From Amycolatopsis arida (lineage in GTDB: Bacteria > Actinomycetota > Actinomycetes > Mycobacteriales > Pseudonocardiaceae), in contig NZ_FOWW01000001.1 of NCBI RefSeq assembly GCF_900115565.1, forward strand, positions 873,731-937,730: DNA of 64,000 nucleotides, read 5' to 3'. Both the position numbers and the translations under genes were made by a program. Shown piece after piece: positions 24,194 through 33,049 of this stretch. Each line of letters opens with the position of its first letter. The stretch's first letter is position 1. Under the pieces are notes generated by a model. That model had not been told where the DNA came from and searched no databases. It saw only the letters and a list, made by a program, of their open reading frames with translations.

Positions 24194-25545
24194 TCCTTCT
24201 CCCTGTCCTCTCCGTCCTCTCCGGACACGGTGTCGGCGAGCTCGCCCAGCCGCAGCGGCGCGGCGACGGGCCGCCGGGCGAACGCGGCGGCGCCGCCGGG
24301 AAGCCCGGCCAGCTCGGCGACGGTGGGGCCGCACACGCGGCCCTGGCACGGGCCGAGGCCGGCCCGGCTGACCAGCTTCAGCGAGCGCACTCCCCTGGCG
24401 TCGCGGTCGGCGAGGGCCCGGCGCAGCTCGCCGTAGCCGACCTCCTCGCAGCGGCAGACGAGGGTGTCGTCGCGCAGCCAGCCACGCCATCCCGGCCGCA
24501 CCGGGTGGACCCGGTCGAGCGCGGCGGCGAACCGACGGCCGGCGCGGACCCGCCGCAGCGCGGCCACGGGTGGCACGGCGCGCCCGCCGACCCGGAGGGC
24601 CGCGGCGGCACCGGCGACGGCGCCCTCGGCGGCGGCGAGGTCGGCACCGCCGATCCCGGTCAACTCACCGGCCGCGAACACGCCGAGCACGCTCGTCGCC
24701 TGCGCCGCGTCGACGAGGACGGCCCCGTCGCGGACGGCACAGCCGGCGGCGACGGCCAGCTCGAGCTGCGGGGTGAAGCCGAAACCAACACAGACCGCGT
24801 CGACCGCGATCCGCCGCTCGGTGCCGGCGACCACGGTCCAGTCCGGGTCCAACCGGACCGTCGTCACCGCCTCGACCCGGTCGTCGCCGTGCGCGGCGAT
24901 CACCGTGCTCCGCAGGCGGTAGGGCACCCGGTGCCGGGCGAGCAGCGCCAGGTACCGGCCGAGCTCACCGCCCTTGCGCCACCCGGCCAGCACCCCGGGC
25001 GGCGTGGACAGCCAGCCCCGGACCGGGTCGTTCGCCTCGTGGACGCCGACCACCTCGGCGCCTCCGCGCAGGACCGAGACGGCGACCGGGAGCAGGAACG
25101 GTCCGGTGCCGGCGATCAGCACCCTGCCACCGACGGCGACGCGCTGCCCCTTCACGAGCGCCTGGGCCGCCCCGGCCGTGTAGACGCCGGGGAGCTCCCA
25201 GCCGGGGAACGGCAACGCGCGGTCGTGGGCCCCGGTGGCCAGGACGAGCGCCGCGGTGTCGATCGCGTCGCCCCGGCGGGCCGGCGCGTCGGCGGGGCCG
25301 GTGCGCAGGTGCACGCGGTGCCCGCCGGGAACCGGCTCCAGCGCCCAGACCACGGTGCTCCGCCGGTGCTCCACACCGGCCGGCAGGACGAACCGCTCGT
25401 TCCCCCGCAGCGCGTCCTGCCGGTGGTACTGCCCGCCGAGCAGGGGCGCGGAGTCGACGAGGGTGACCGCGACGCCGGTCCGCGCCACGGCCCGCGCGGC
25501 CGCCATCCCGGCCGGCCCGCCGCCGACCACCACGACGCGCCTCAT
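24190..25545 (-). CDS. D-hydroxyproline dehydrogenase, NAD(P)/FAD-binding alpha-type subunit
   Basis: 451 residues. Two dinucleotide folds are visible: VVVVGGGPAGMAAARA at 4-19 and GGRVLIAGTGPFLLPVA near 155. The C-terminus carries a BFD-like [2Fe-2S] site with C364, C366 (CRCEEV) and C400, C405 (CQGRVC). This is the architecture of the alpha subunit of heteromeric amino-acid dehydrogenases. It overlaps both neighbours by four bases and passes electrons between the other two subunits. Confidence 0.9.
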   Translation of the reverse strand: MRRVVVVGGGPAGMAAARAVARTGVAVTLVDSAPLLGGQYHRQDALRGNERFVLPAGVEHRRSTVVWALEPVPGGHRVHLRTGPADAPARRGDAIDTAALVLATGAHDRALPFPGWELPGVYTAGAAQALVKGQRVAVGGRVLIAGTGPFLLPVAVSVLRGGAEVVGVHEANDPVRGWLSTPPGVLAGWRKGGELGRYLALLARHRVPYRLRSTVIAAHGDDRVEAVTTVRLDPDWTVVAGTERRIAVDAVCVGFGFTPQLELAVAAGCAVRDGAVLVDAAQATSVLGVFAAGELTGIGGADLAAAEGAVAGAAAALRVGGRAVPPVAALRRVRAGRRFAAALDRVHPVRPGWRGWLRDDTLVCRCEEVGYGELRRALADRDARGVRSLKLVSRAGLGPCQGRVCGPTVAELAGLPGGAAAFARRPVAAPLRLGELADTVSGEDGEDREKE

Positions 25546-25799
25546 GACGGCAGCTCCGCGCCGTGCTGGGTGCGGACGTCGTCGCCGTCCTCGACCACCC
25601 GCTGGCAGGCCCGGACGTCGGGCACCCCGTTCACCACGACGAGGCAGTCGAAGCAGGCGCCGATGCCGCAGAAGACGCCACGCGGCCGGCCACCGTGCCG
25701 GGTGGTGCGCCACGACGTGCGGCCGAGGCCCAGCAGCAGGCCGGCGACCGTCTGCCCCGGCCGCGCGGGCACCGCCCTTCCGTCCACCTTCACCCGCAT
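25542..25799 (-). CDS. D-hydroxyproline dehydrogenase, [2Fe-2S] gamma-type subunit
   Basis: 85 residues. Four cysteines C44, C49, C52 and C65 (CGIGACFDC, then RACQ) form a ferredoxin-like [2Fe-2S] motif. The N-terminus MRVKVDGRAVPARPGQTV is the usual small-subunit start. ATG 25799 lies inside the end of the upstream oxidase gene (10-base overlap), and its stop overlaps the next ATG. The size and order match the small subunit of three-part D-amino acid dehydrogenases. Confidence 0.9.
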   Translation of the reverse strand: MRVKVDGRAVPARPGQTVAGLLLGLGRTSWRTTRHGGRPRGVFCGIGACFDCLVVVNGVPDVRACQRVVEDGDDVRTQHGAELPS

Positions 25800-26977
25800 T
25801 CCGGTACCTCCTCGACGACCGCGGGACGGTCCACTCGGAACGGATGAGGGTCCAGCTCCGGCTCCCCGCCGGTGTGGAGGTCCGCGAGCAACCGGCCGGT
25901 GCCGGCGGCGAGGCCGATCCCGGCGCCCTCGTGCCCGGTCGCGTGCCACAGGCCGGGCAGCCTGGGGTCCTCGCCGATCACCGGCAGGTGGTCGGGCGCG
26001 TACGGGCGGAAGCCGCCGTAGGCACGCATGACGGTGACGCCCGCCAGCACGGGGAAGAGCGCGACGGCCTTGCGGGCCAGCTCGCGCAGCACGTCGACGC
26101 GCACGGTCTCGTCGAACCCCACCCGCTGCCGGCTGGATCCGATCAGGACGGTGCCGGCCCGCGTCGACTCCACCACGGCGGAGGTCTGCAGGTCGGCGTC
26201 CCCGCTGGCCACCGCACCCACGTAGTCGGCGTCGTAGACCTTGTGCGCGACGGTGTGCGGCAACGGCGCGGTGACCAGGACCATGCCCCGGCGCGGCAGC
26301 ACGGCGATCGGGGCACCGGCCCGTGCGGCGAACTCCCCCGCCCACGGTCCGCACGCGTTCACCACCGCCGCACACGAGATCGGCCCCTCGCTCGTGCGCA
26401 CCCCGGCCACCGTTCCGGCGGCGCCGCGCCGCACGCCGATCGCCCGCACTCCCGAGCGCACCTCGCCACCGCGGGCGCGGACGGCGGCGAGCAGCGTGGT
26501 CGCCGCCAGCACGGGCTGCAGCTGCGCGTCCTCGGGGTAGTGGACGGCCGCGGTCACCCGCCTGGTCAGGTGCGGTTCCAGCTCCGCGGCGACCTCGGGG
26601 GCCACCACGTCGGCGTGGATCCCCGCGTCCCGATGCGCCTCGGCGAACGCGGCGAGTGGCCCGGCCGCGCCCTCGGTCGTCGCGACCACGAGCCCGCCCT
26701 TGGGCTCCCACTCGACCTCGGCGAGGTCGGGGCCGAGCTCGTCGCGCAGCGCGGTGAGCAGTTCCGGCCAGCGCCGGCGGGAGAGCCTGGCCAGCGCCAG
26801 CTCTGGCCCCGGTTCCTTGTCGGACACGAGGACGTTGCCCTCGCCCGCGGCGGTGGTGCCGCCCGCGGGTGCGCCACGGTCGAGCACGGTCACTCGCAGC
26901 CCCGCGGCGCCGAGCGCCTCGGCACACGCCGCGCCGACGATGCCCGCGCCGACCACGACGACGTCCGGGTGCGCCAT
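25790..26977 (-). CDS. D-hydroxyproline dehydrogenase, FAD-dependent DAO-type beta subunit
   Basis: 395 residues of the DAO/glycine-oxidase family: VVVVGAGIVGAACAEAL at 6-22, PRRGMVLVT and RAYGGFRPYAPDHLPVIGE in the substrate domain, and TGHEGAGIGLAAGTG at the FAD tail. It oxidises cis-4-hydroxy-D-proline to the pyrroline. It is the first enzyme gene of the operon, with GGAGG six bases before the ATG and a perfect palindrome 14 bases upstream of the start. Confidence 0.92.
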   Translation of the reverse strand: MAHPDVVVVGAGIVGAACAEALGAAGLRVTVLDRGAPAGGTTAAGEGNVLVSDKEPGPELALARLSRRRWPELLTALRDELGPDLAEVEWEPKGGLVVATTEGAAGPLAAFAEAHRDAGIHADVVAPEVAAELEPHLTRRVTAAVHYPEDAQLQPVLAATTLLAAVRARGGEVRSGVRAIGVRRGAAGTVAGVRTSEGPISCAAVVNACGPWAGEFAARAGAPIAVLPRRGMVLVTAPLPHTVAHKVYDADYVGAVASGDADLQTSAVVESTRAGTVLIGSSRQRVGFDETVRVDVLRELARKAVALFPVLAGVTVMRAYGGFRPYAPDHLPVIGEDPRLPGLWHATGHEGAGIGLAAGTGRLLADLHTGGEPELDPHPFRVDRPAVVEEVPECG

Positions 26978-26990
26978 GACACCTCCGCTC

Positions 26991-27006
26991 GTTCATTAAA
27001 ATGAAC
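26991..27006. promoter_or_regulatory. Operator of the hydroxyproline operon
   Basis: GTTCATT-AA-AATGAAC is a perfect 7-2-7 inverted repeat immediately before the DAO gene's ribosome site, in a sharply AT-rich pocket. The XRE-cupin regulator is encoded just upstream on the same strand and is the obvious candidate ligand. The position over the transcription start suggests repression. Confidence 0.75.
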
Positions 27007-27038
27007 AAGCGGAGGTTAAGTGCGTGGTGTGACCCGCG

Positions 27039-27662
27039 TCAACCCCGGGATTCGGCCCCCTCGTCCGCGCCGGTCGCCGCGCACGAGGCGCCCAACCTCG
27101 GCGGTCCCGCGTCCGCCGGGTACTCCAGCAGCAGCACGGAGACCACCGGGCCGCCGACGGTCTGGTAGATGTGCGGCCCCTGCGCGGGGAAGCACACGTA
27201 GTCGCCGGGCCCGAGCTCGTACGGGGCGTCCGGGGGACCCACCCGGAGCACGCCGGAGGTGACCACGACGTGCTCGCGGCCGGGGTGGCCGGCCGAGTGC
27301 TGGACCTCGCCGGGGCGCACGCGCTGGTCGTACAGCTCGAACACCCGCTCGGTGACGTCCATCCGGCGCAGCATCCGCAGGTCGACCGCGTTGCTGCTCA
27401 GCACCTCGAGCCCGGCCGAACGCACCAGCAGCACGTCCGGATCGGCCCGCTCGGTCAGCAGCGAGGACACCGGCACACCCAGAGCGTTCGATAAACTGAA
27501 TACCGTCTCGATGGTCGGGTTGCCGTTCCCGGACTCGAGCTGGGACAGCGTGCCCTTGGCGATGTTCGAGCGCCGCGCCAGCTCCGACAGCGACATCCCG
27601 GCCTTCTCCCGCAGCGCCCTCAGGTTCGCCCCCAGCACGCGACCAGCCTGTTCCCGGACCAC
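27039..27662 (-). CDS. XRE-cupin transcriptional regulator of the hydroxyproline operon
   Basis: 207 residues; GTG 27662 follows AAGGAGG. Residues about 10-65 are an XRE helix-turn-helix (LRALREKAGMSLSELARRSNIAKGTLSQLESGNGNP). Residues about 110-185 are a cupin (VRPGEVQHSAGHPGREHVVVTSG, GPGDYVCFPAQGPH). Such proteins sense a small amino acid or amine and control adjacent catabolic genes. It is on the operon strand, 61 bases before the first enzyme gene. A weaker operator-like sequence lies in its own coding region near 27487-27502. Confidence 0.92.
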   Translation of the reverse strand: MVREQAGRVLGANLRALREKAGMSLSELARRSNIAKGTLSQLESGNGNPTIETVFSLSNALGVPVSSLLTERADPDVLLVRSAGLEVLSSNAVDLRMLRRMDVTERVFELYDQRVRPGEVQHSAGHPGREHVVVTSGVLRVGPPDAPYELGPGDYVCFPAQGPHIYQTVGGPVVSVLLLEYPADAGPPRLGASCAATGADEGAESRG

Positions 27663-27792
27663 CTGACCTCCTTCGCGCGTCCGGCCGAAGGCTACCCCGC
27701 GCCCCGACGGGGTCGGGCCGGAGCGCGGCGCCGCCCCGCGCGTGCCGGTCGGACCTCGGCCGCGTGCGGTGGCGGCCGGTTACCGTGATCGG

Positions 27793-28659
27793 GTGACCAG
27801 TGCGCCCCCCTCGACGACTCCTTCGACGACACGGCGCCGCCGCGAGCAGCTCCGCGACTTCCTGCGTACCCGCAGGGCGCGGCTCACCCCGGCCGACGTC
27901 GGCATGCCGGCGGTGGGCCGGCGGCGGACTCCGGGCCTGCGCCGCGAGGAGGTCGCCATGCTGGCCGGGGTCGGCGTGTCCTGGTACACCTGGCTGGAGC
28001 AGGGCCGCGACATCAACGTCTCGGCCGAGGTGCTCGACGCGATCGGCCGAGCGTTGCGGCTGACCGAGCGCGAGCGGGCGCACCTGTACCTGCTGGCCGG
28101 CCTCAACCCGCCACCCGCCGGCGAGGCCCGCGGCGCGCCGGTCGGCCCGGAGCTGCGGCACCTGCTGGACGCGTGGGCCCCGCGGCCCGCGCTCCTGCGG
28201 GACCGGTACTGGAACCTGCTCGCGATCAACGACGCCACGCGAGCGGTGTTCGACTACGACGACACCGACCGTAACTGCCTGATCTCGTTCTTCACCAACG
28301 CCCGGTACCGGGCCGCGCACGCCCACTGGGCGTCGGTGGCGCCGGACGTCGTCGCCGCCTTCCGGGCCGACGCGGCCCACTCTCCCGACGACCCGGAGTT
28401 CGACCGGGTGGTCGACGAGCTCCGCGCCGTGAGCCCCGAGTTCGCCGAGCTGTGGGCCCGGCACCAGGTCGGCGGCCCCGGCCAGGCGGTGAAGGCGGTG
28501 CGCCACCCCGAGGCCGGTGACCTGGTCTTCGACAAGACCACCCTGGTGGTGGCCGACCATCCGGACTGGTACCTGGAGCTGTTCAATCCACGGCCCGGCA
28601 CCGGCACCGCGGACCGGCTCGACCGGCTGTCACGGGTGCCGCTCGCCGACCCGGCCTGA
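27793..28659 (+). CDS. XRE regulator with MmyB-like ligand-binding domain
   Basis: 288 residues from GTG 27793. TACCGT (27781-27786) ends six bases before it, so the gene is probably leaderless. The helix-turn-helix covers about 12-85 (LRDFLRTRRARLTPADVG, GLRREEVAMLAGVGVSWYTWLEQGRDINVS). The rest is the PAS-like MmyB domain that binds fatty-acid-like ligands (RYWNLLAINDATRAVFDY, NCLISFFTNARYR, FDKTTLVVADHPDWYLELFNP). It is followed by an SDR gene on the same strand, a frequent pairing in which the regulator controls the dehydrogenase. Confidence 0.92.
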   Translation: MTSAPPSTTPSTTRRRREQLRDFLRTRRARLTPADVGMPAVGRRRTPGLRREEVAMLAGVGVSWYTWLEQGRDINVSAEVLDAIGRALRLTERERAHLYLLAGLNPPPAGEARGAPVGPELRHLLDAWAPRPALLRDRYWNLLAINDATRAVFDYDDTDRNCLISFFTNARYRAAHAHWASVAPDVVAAFRADAAHSPDDPEFDRVVDELRAVSPEFAELWARHQVGGPGQAVKAVRHPEAGDLVFDKTTLVVADHPDWYLELFNPRPGTGTADRLDRLSRVPLADPA

Positions 28660-28742
28660 GCACCCTCCGCCGAAGGTGGTGGCGCCGCTCCCAGGATCAG
28701 CACGCACTGTTCCCCGGGCACGCCGGCCGGCACGCTGATGCC

Positions 28743-29522
28743 ATGACGCGGAACGCCTCTCGATTCACGGACACGATCGCGCTCGTCACCGGTGGCACGA
28801 GCGGAATGGGCCTGGCCACCGCACGCCGGCTGCTCGCCGAGGGCGCGCGGGTGGTCATCACCGGGCGCGACCAGGGCCGGCTGGACGTCGCGGTCGGAGA
28901 CCTGGCCGATCTGGACGACGGGGACCGCGTCCTCGCGGTGCGCGGCGACGTGGCGCGCCTCGCCGATCTCGACGCGCTGGTGGAGGTGGTCGGGGACCGG
29001 TACGGGCGGCTGGACGTGGTCTTCGCCAACGCCGGTGTCGCCTCGTTCCATCCGGTCGGTGACATCACCGAGGCCGAGTTCGACCGCGTGGTGAACGTCA
29101 ACGTCAAGGGAGTGTTCTTCACGATCCAGAAGACCCTCCCGCTGCTGTCCGACCACGCCACCATCGTGATCAACGCGTCGTGGACACTGCACCGTGGCCT
29201 GCCCGGCGCCTCCCTCTACGCGGCGACCAAGGCCGCGGTGCGCAACCTGACCCACACCCTCACGGCCGAGCTGGGGCACCGCGGAATCCGGGTCAACTCC
29301 GTCAGCCCCGGCTACATCGAGACCCCGATGTTCCACGACAACGTCTCTCCCGAGGCGCGAACCGCCGCCGTCGCCGCGGTGCCCAGCGGCCGGACCGGGA
29401 CCTCCGAGGACGTCGCCACCGTGGTCGCCTTCCTCGCCTCCGGCGAGGCGTCCTACGTCAACGGGCAGGATCTGATCGTCGACGGTGGGCTGGTCGCCAC
29501 CGCCGCACTGTCGATGACGTAG
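28743..29522 (+). CDS. Short-chain dehydrogenase/reductase
   Basis: 259 residues of the classical SDR type. The cofactor motif is TGGTSGMG (residues 16-23), followed by NAG in FANAGVASF, catalytic Ser in INASW and YAATK at the YxxxK position. ITGRDQGR after the second strand suggests NADP(H) preference. The C-terminal VNGQDLIVDGG is standard. It probably acts on a small carbonyl compound. The upstream MmyB-type regulator is its likely controller. Confidence 0.93.
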   Translation: MTRNASRFTDTIALVTGGTSGMGLATARRLLAEGARVVITGRDQGRLDVAVGDLADLDDGDRVLAVRGDVARLADLDALVEVVGDRYGRLDVVFANAGVASFHPVGDITEAEFDRVVNVNVKGVFFTIQKTLPLLSDHATIVINASWTLHRGLPGASLYAATKAAVRNLTHTLTAELGHRGIRVNSVSPGYIETPMFHDNVSPEARTAAVAAVPSGRTGTSEDVATVVAFLASGEASYVNGQDLIVDGGLVATAALSMT

Positions 29523-29541
29523 CCCTGGTGCGCGCCTCCGG

Positions 29542-29830
29542 TCAGAGCCAGCCGCGGTGCGCGGCCTGCACGCCGGCCTGGAAGCGGGTGGTCGCGCCGA
29601 GCCGGTCCAGCAGTGCGGTGATGCGCCGGACCACAGCCTGGTGGTACGGCGTCCGGTAGCTCACCCGACCGCCGTCCGCCTGGCCGCGGGCCCTCCTGCG
29701 CGGCGAACCGGGCCGGCGCGCTGCGGTAGGGCGGCCGGTCGAGCCAGCGGACGCGCTCCTGCACCCGCTCGGTGAGCGCGAACAGCTCGTCGAGGTCGTC
29801 GACCGGCTCGACCTCGTGCCGGCGATCGGC
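29542..29830 (-). pseudogene. Decayed LuxR-type regulator fragment
   Basis: The last residues, ALLDRLGATTRFQAGVQAAHRGWL, resemble the end of a LuxR helix-turn-helix. Upstream coding sequence (DELFALTERVQERVRWLDR near 29795-29740) continues in another frame, so at least one frameshift is present near 29700. There is no intact start. It fills most of the 425-base gap between the SDR and cutinase genes; the rest shows nothing recognisable. Confidence 0.45.
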
Positions 29831-29947
29831 CTCCCGCCACCCTGATCTCGCCGAAGGGGTACAGCGCCTGACTCCCCGAGTCTCGTCGCGGCGACACACC
29901 CTGGCCCGGCGGCCGGAGGGCGACCGCCGGGGTAGGGTGCGCACGGG

Positions 29948-30865
29948 TCAGGAGGAGTGCGGGCAGGTGTCGCGGTACTCGGAGATTGTGGAGTCCCGGG
30001 GTGCGGGGCAGAGGAACCGCTCGTAGCGGGTGTCGTTGTCGATGAAGCGCTTGAGCCAGGAGATGCTGTACTTCGCGATCGTGGTGTTCGAGACGTTCGG
30101 CGCGAAGTGGCTGGCGTTGTCCAGCTCGAGGTAAGCTTTGTCCAAAGTAGAGGGAAGGCTGGTGTAGAACGGCATCGAGTGCGAGCGGACCGGCGCGACC
30201 GAGTCGTTCTCCGCACCGATGATCATGGTCGGCACCCGGACCCCCTGCCAGGTCTTGTCGAGGTTCCACGCGGTGAGCGGGATCGCCGCCTGCAACGCGG
30301 GCCGGTCGTTCACCGCCTCCAGCGCGCCGCCGCCGCCCATCGAGTGCCCCATGACGCCCAGCCGGTTCCCGTCGATCCGGCTCCGCACCGAGCTCTCCCG
30401 CACGAGGTAGTCCAGCGCGGCCAGCAACTGCGCGCCGCGGCTGGCCGGCTGGTCGTACCGGCTGTTGGTGTCGATGGTGAAGATCACGAAGCCCTGCGAT
30501 GCCAGCCGCGGGCCGTACCAGCTCATCGAGGACTGGTCGGCCGTGTAGCCGGGGGCGATCGCCACGGCGCCGAAGGTGCCCTCTCGGGTGCTGGTCGGGT
30601 AGTAGATGGTGCCGCCACCGAAGCCACGCACGGACAGTGACGACACCCGCGTCTCGGCGATCGCGAACGGACCACGCGGCGCCTCGATGCTGGCGACCGT
30701 GGGATCGGGCCCGCGTTCGTAGGGGTTCTCCGCGGCGGTCGCGGTGGTGACGCCGCCGGCGGCGATGGTGGCGGCGGTGGCGACGGCGGTCAGTGCGGCC
30801 AGGATGCCGCGGTGGGGGGAGCGGAGCGGGCGGACCCGATCCGCGATGGTGATTCGGGGAGCCAC
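29948..30865 (-). CDS. Secreted polyester hydrolase (cutinase / PET hydrolase family)
   Basis: 305 residues from GTG 30865, preceded by AAGGAG. A signal peptide ends near [14 protein letters not shown], the exact mature start seen in Thermobifida and Saccharomonospora cutinases. The triad is Ser175 (GHSMGGGG), Asp221 (GAENDSVAP) and His253 (NASHFAPN). Oxyanion residues are Tyr107 and Met176. Trp200 of the substrate clamp is kept (LTAWNLDK). Cys286 and Cys301 give the C-terminal disulfide. It should hydrolyse cutin-like and synthetic aromatic/aliphatic polyesters. The LTPWH motif common in the family reads LTAWN here. Confidence 0.95.
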   Translation of the reverse strand: MAPRITIADRVRPLRSPHRGILAALTAVATAATIAAGGVTTATAAENPYERGPDPTVASIEAPRGPFAIAETRVSSLSVRGFGGGTIYYPTSTREGTFGAVAIAPGYTADQSSMSWYGPRLASQGFVIFTIDTNSRYDQPASRGAQLLAALDYLVRESSVRSRIDGNRLGVMGHSMGGGGALEAVNDRPALQAAIPLTAWNLDKTWQGVRVPTMIIGAENDSVAPVRSHSMPFYTSLPSTLDKAYLELDNASHFAPNVSNTTIAKYSISWLKRFIDNDTRYERFLCPAPRDSTISEYRDTCPHSS

Positions 30866-31011
30866 GTCGTTGTACTCCTTCTCGTTGCGGGGTCGCGCAG
30901 GGTGGGCACCGGCGAGCCGACGCCCTGCGACCGTTCTCTCAGTGTGGTGACCCGAACACGTGATGTCTTCGGGCACTCGGACCGAGAACCCCCTGTCCGC
31001 CCGCCCAAGCA

Positions 31012-31707
31012 TCAGCGATCGCCGAGCGACTCCCAGAACGCGCAGTCGCTCCGCCGGGCGACATCGGTCGGGCGGATGCCCCCGGAGCCTGGCGCCAGGG
31101 AGAGCACGTCGCCGGCCGTGCGGAACCGCGGCCAGTGCGGCGCAGAGCGCGCCGTGGGCCGCCCGGTGCGCGCGAACGACGTCCAGTACCGCACCATGTC
31201 GTCGGACAACCGCCGCTGCGCCGGGTCGAGCGGGCCGAGCAGCTCGGGCCACAGGTAGCTCGGCTCGGTGCCGCGCTCGGCCCCCTCGGCGAAGCCCGGC
31301 ACGTCGATCAGTGGTGGCGCGGTCCGGTCGGCGAACTGGTAGGCGTAGACCGGCACCCGCGCGGCGGCGAGCAGCCGGTACGCCGCCAGGTGGTCGCGTG
31401 TGGACAGCGGGCTCCCGGCGTCGGTGCGCACCGCGGCCAGCGCGATCCGCGGCTCCGGGTAGTCCTCCACCGGGTACCGGGCGAGCATCTCGTCGGCGGC
31501 CGCGCCGTAGCTGGACCGGATGATGTCGACGTACCGCTCGGCCGAGATGGGCTCTGGGGAGCGCCTCCCCGCGGACCAATCCCTTGTCGGTGGCCACGAT
31601 CGTGGGCGGCTCCGCCGGCGGGCGGACCGCGGCCGGCCCGCCGGCGAACGCGGTCCCGGCCACCAGCGCGACCGCGAGGAACAGCGGCGGCTCAGGCGTC
31701 CCATCAT
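31012..31707 (-). pseudogene. Broken type-B carboxylesterase gene
   Basis: The start codons at 31707 open MMGRLSRR, but the signal peptide continues in another frame ([16 protein letters not shown]), as if one C had been lost. After [13 protein letters not shown] the central region with the GESAGG serine is absent. The original frame resumes at [15 protein letters not shown] and runs to a normal carboxylesterase end ([11 protein letters not shown]). The active-site histidine context AAHGTE reads AERGTE. It combines a frameshift, a large internal deletion and a lost catalytic residue. It lies on the same strand as the cutinase gene. Confidence 0.75.
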
Positions 31708-31714
31708 GGTCCGC

Positions 31715-33049
31715 TCAGCCCACCGCGGGTGGGACGTCCGGGATCCCGTCGCCCGGCGGCGCGTCGTCCGCCGCCGAGTCGTCCTCCCTGATGGGCGCGT
31801 CGCCGATGTCGGTCACCAGCACCGGCGTGAGCTCCTGGCCGACCCCGCCGTGCAGCTCGATCACCTGCATCCCGGAGATGCCGAGATGGCTGTCCGCGGA
31901 GTACCGGAAGGGCGCCAGCGCGGGTCCGGAGAAGCCGCCGCCGACCTTCTCGAGCGCCTCGACGATGCCCTCCCGGGTCGGGTTCGGCCCGGCCGCCTGC
32001 AGCGCCTGCACGAAGGTGTAGGCCTGGGACATGCCGAAGACCCGGTAGTTGGTCAGCTCACCCTCCGCGCCGTGCGTGTCCCACACCTGTCGCCACAACC
32101 GCATCCACGGGTCGTCCGGCGCGTCCACACCCGGGATGTACTCCGTCGTGAGCACGTCGTCGAGCAGACTGGCGCCGTCCCGCACCGCGCCTTCGGAGAA
32201 CCGGGCCAGCAGGGAGCCGACGAGCGCGGGGTCGGAGCCCACGTTGCTGTAGAACCAGCGAGGCTCGAAGTTGGTTTTGAGGGAGGCCAGCTGGGTCAGT
32301 GCGGTGTAGGACGGGGTGTTGAAGCCGAGGACCAGATCGACGCCGGCCGCCTGCAACGCCGCGATCTGGGGCGCGACGTCGGTGTTGCCCGAGGTGTACC
32401 GGGTGACCTCCACGATCTGGTCGTCGAGGTAACGGCGCACGCCCTGCTCGCCGTCCCGGCCGAAGTCGTCGTCCTGCAGGAAGAGCCCGACCCGCGCGTC
32501 GGGCAGGTTCTCCCGCACCCATCGGCCGATGATCTTGCCCTCGATCTCGTAGTCGGGCTGCCAGCCGAAGGTGAACGGCTTGGCCCCCGGGGCGTCACCC
32601 CACTGCAGCGAACCGGACGAGACCAGCAGGTCGGGCACGCGCTCGCCGTTGAGGAAGTCGACCACCGCGCTGTGCGTGGGCGTGCCGAGGCCGCCGACCA
32701 TCGCGAAGATCTGGTCGGAGAGCACCAACTCGTTGGTGACCTGGCTGGTGTTGGTCGGGTTGTAGGCGTCGTCGCGGACGATGAACTCGATCGTGCGACC
32801 GTGCACGCCGCCGTTCGCGTTGACGTAGTCGTAGTAGGCCTTGTGGCCGCTGGGGATCTCGCTGTAGCCGGGCGCGGCCACCCCGGTCAGCGGGAAGTGG
32901 CCACCGATCCGGACGGTGTCCTCGGTGATGCCGGTCGCCGCGGCACCGCCGCCGTCGTCGGGCCGCCCGCCCGCGCCGCACGCGGCCACCAGTGCCGCGG
33001 TGGTCAGCGCGACCATGATCGGCGCCACCCGTCCGTGCCATCGGGTCAT
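31715..33049 (-). CDS. Liv-type ABC transporter substrate-binding lipoprotein
   Basis: 444 residues; ATG 33049 has GGAGG upstream. Lipobox LVAACG puts the lipid on Cys24. The periplasmic-binding type I fold starts ITEDTVRIGGHFPLTG and contains YYDYVNANGGVHGRTIEFIVRDDAY, the hallmark of branched-chain amino-acid/amide binders. It overlaps the LivM permease stop by four bases. The ligand is not evident; relatives bind amino acids, urea, amides or aromatic acids. Confidence 0.92.
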   Translation of the reverse strand: MTRWHGRVAPIMVALTTAALVAACGAGGRPDDGGGAAATGITEDTVRIGGHFPLTGVAAPGYSEIPSGHKAYYDYVNANGGVHGRTIEFIVRDDAYNPTNTSQVTNELVLSDQIFAMVGGLGTPTHSAVVDFLNGERVPDLLVSSGSLQWGDAPGAKPFTFGWQPDYEIEGKIIGRWVRENLPDARVGLFLQDDDFGRDGEQGVRRYLDDQIVEVTRYTSGNTDVAPQIAALQAAGVDLVLGFNTPSYTALTQLASLKTNFEPRWFYSNVGSDPALVGSLLARFSEGAVRDGASLLDDVLTTEYIPGVDAPDDPWMRLWRQVWDTHGAEGELTNYRVFGMSQAYTFVQALQAAGPNPTREGIVEALEKVGGGFSGPALAPFRYSADSHLGISGMQVIELHGGVGQELTPVLVTDIGDAPIREDDSAADDAPPGDGIPDVPPAVG

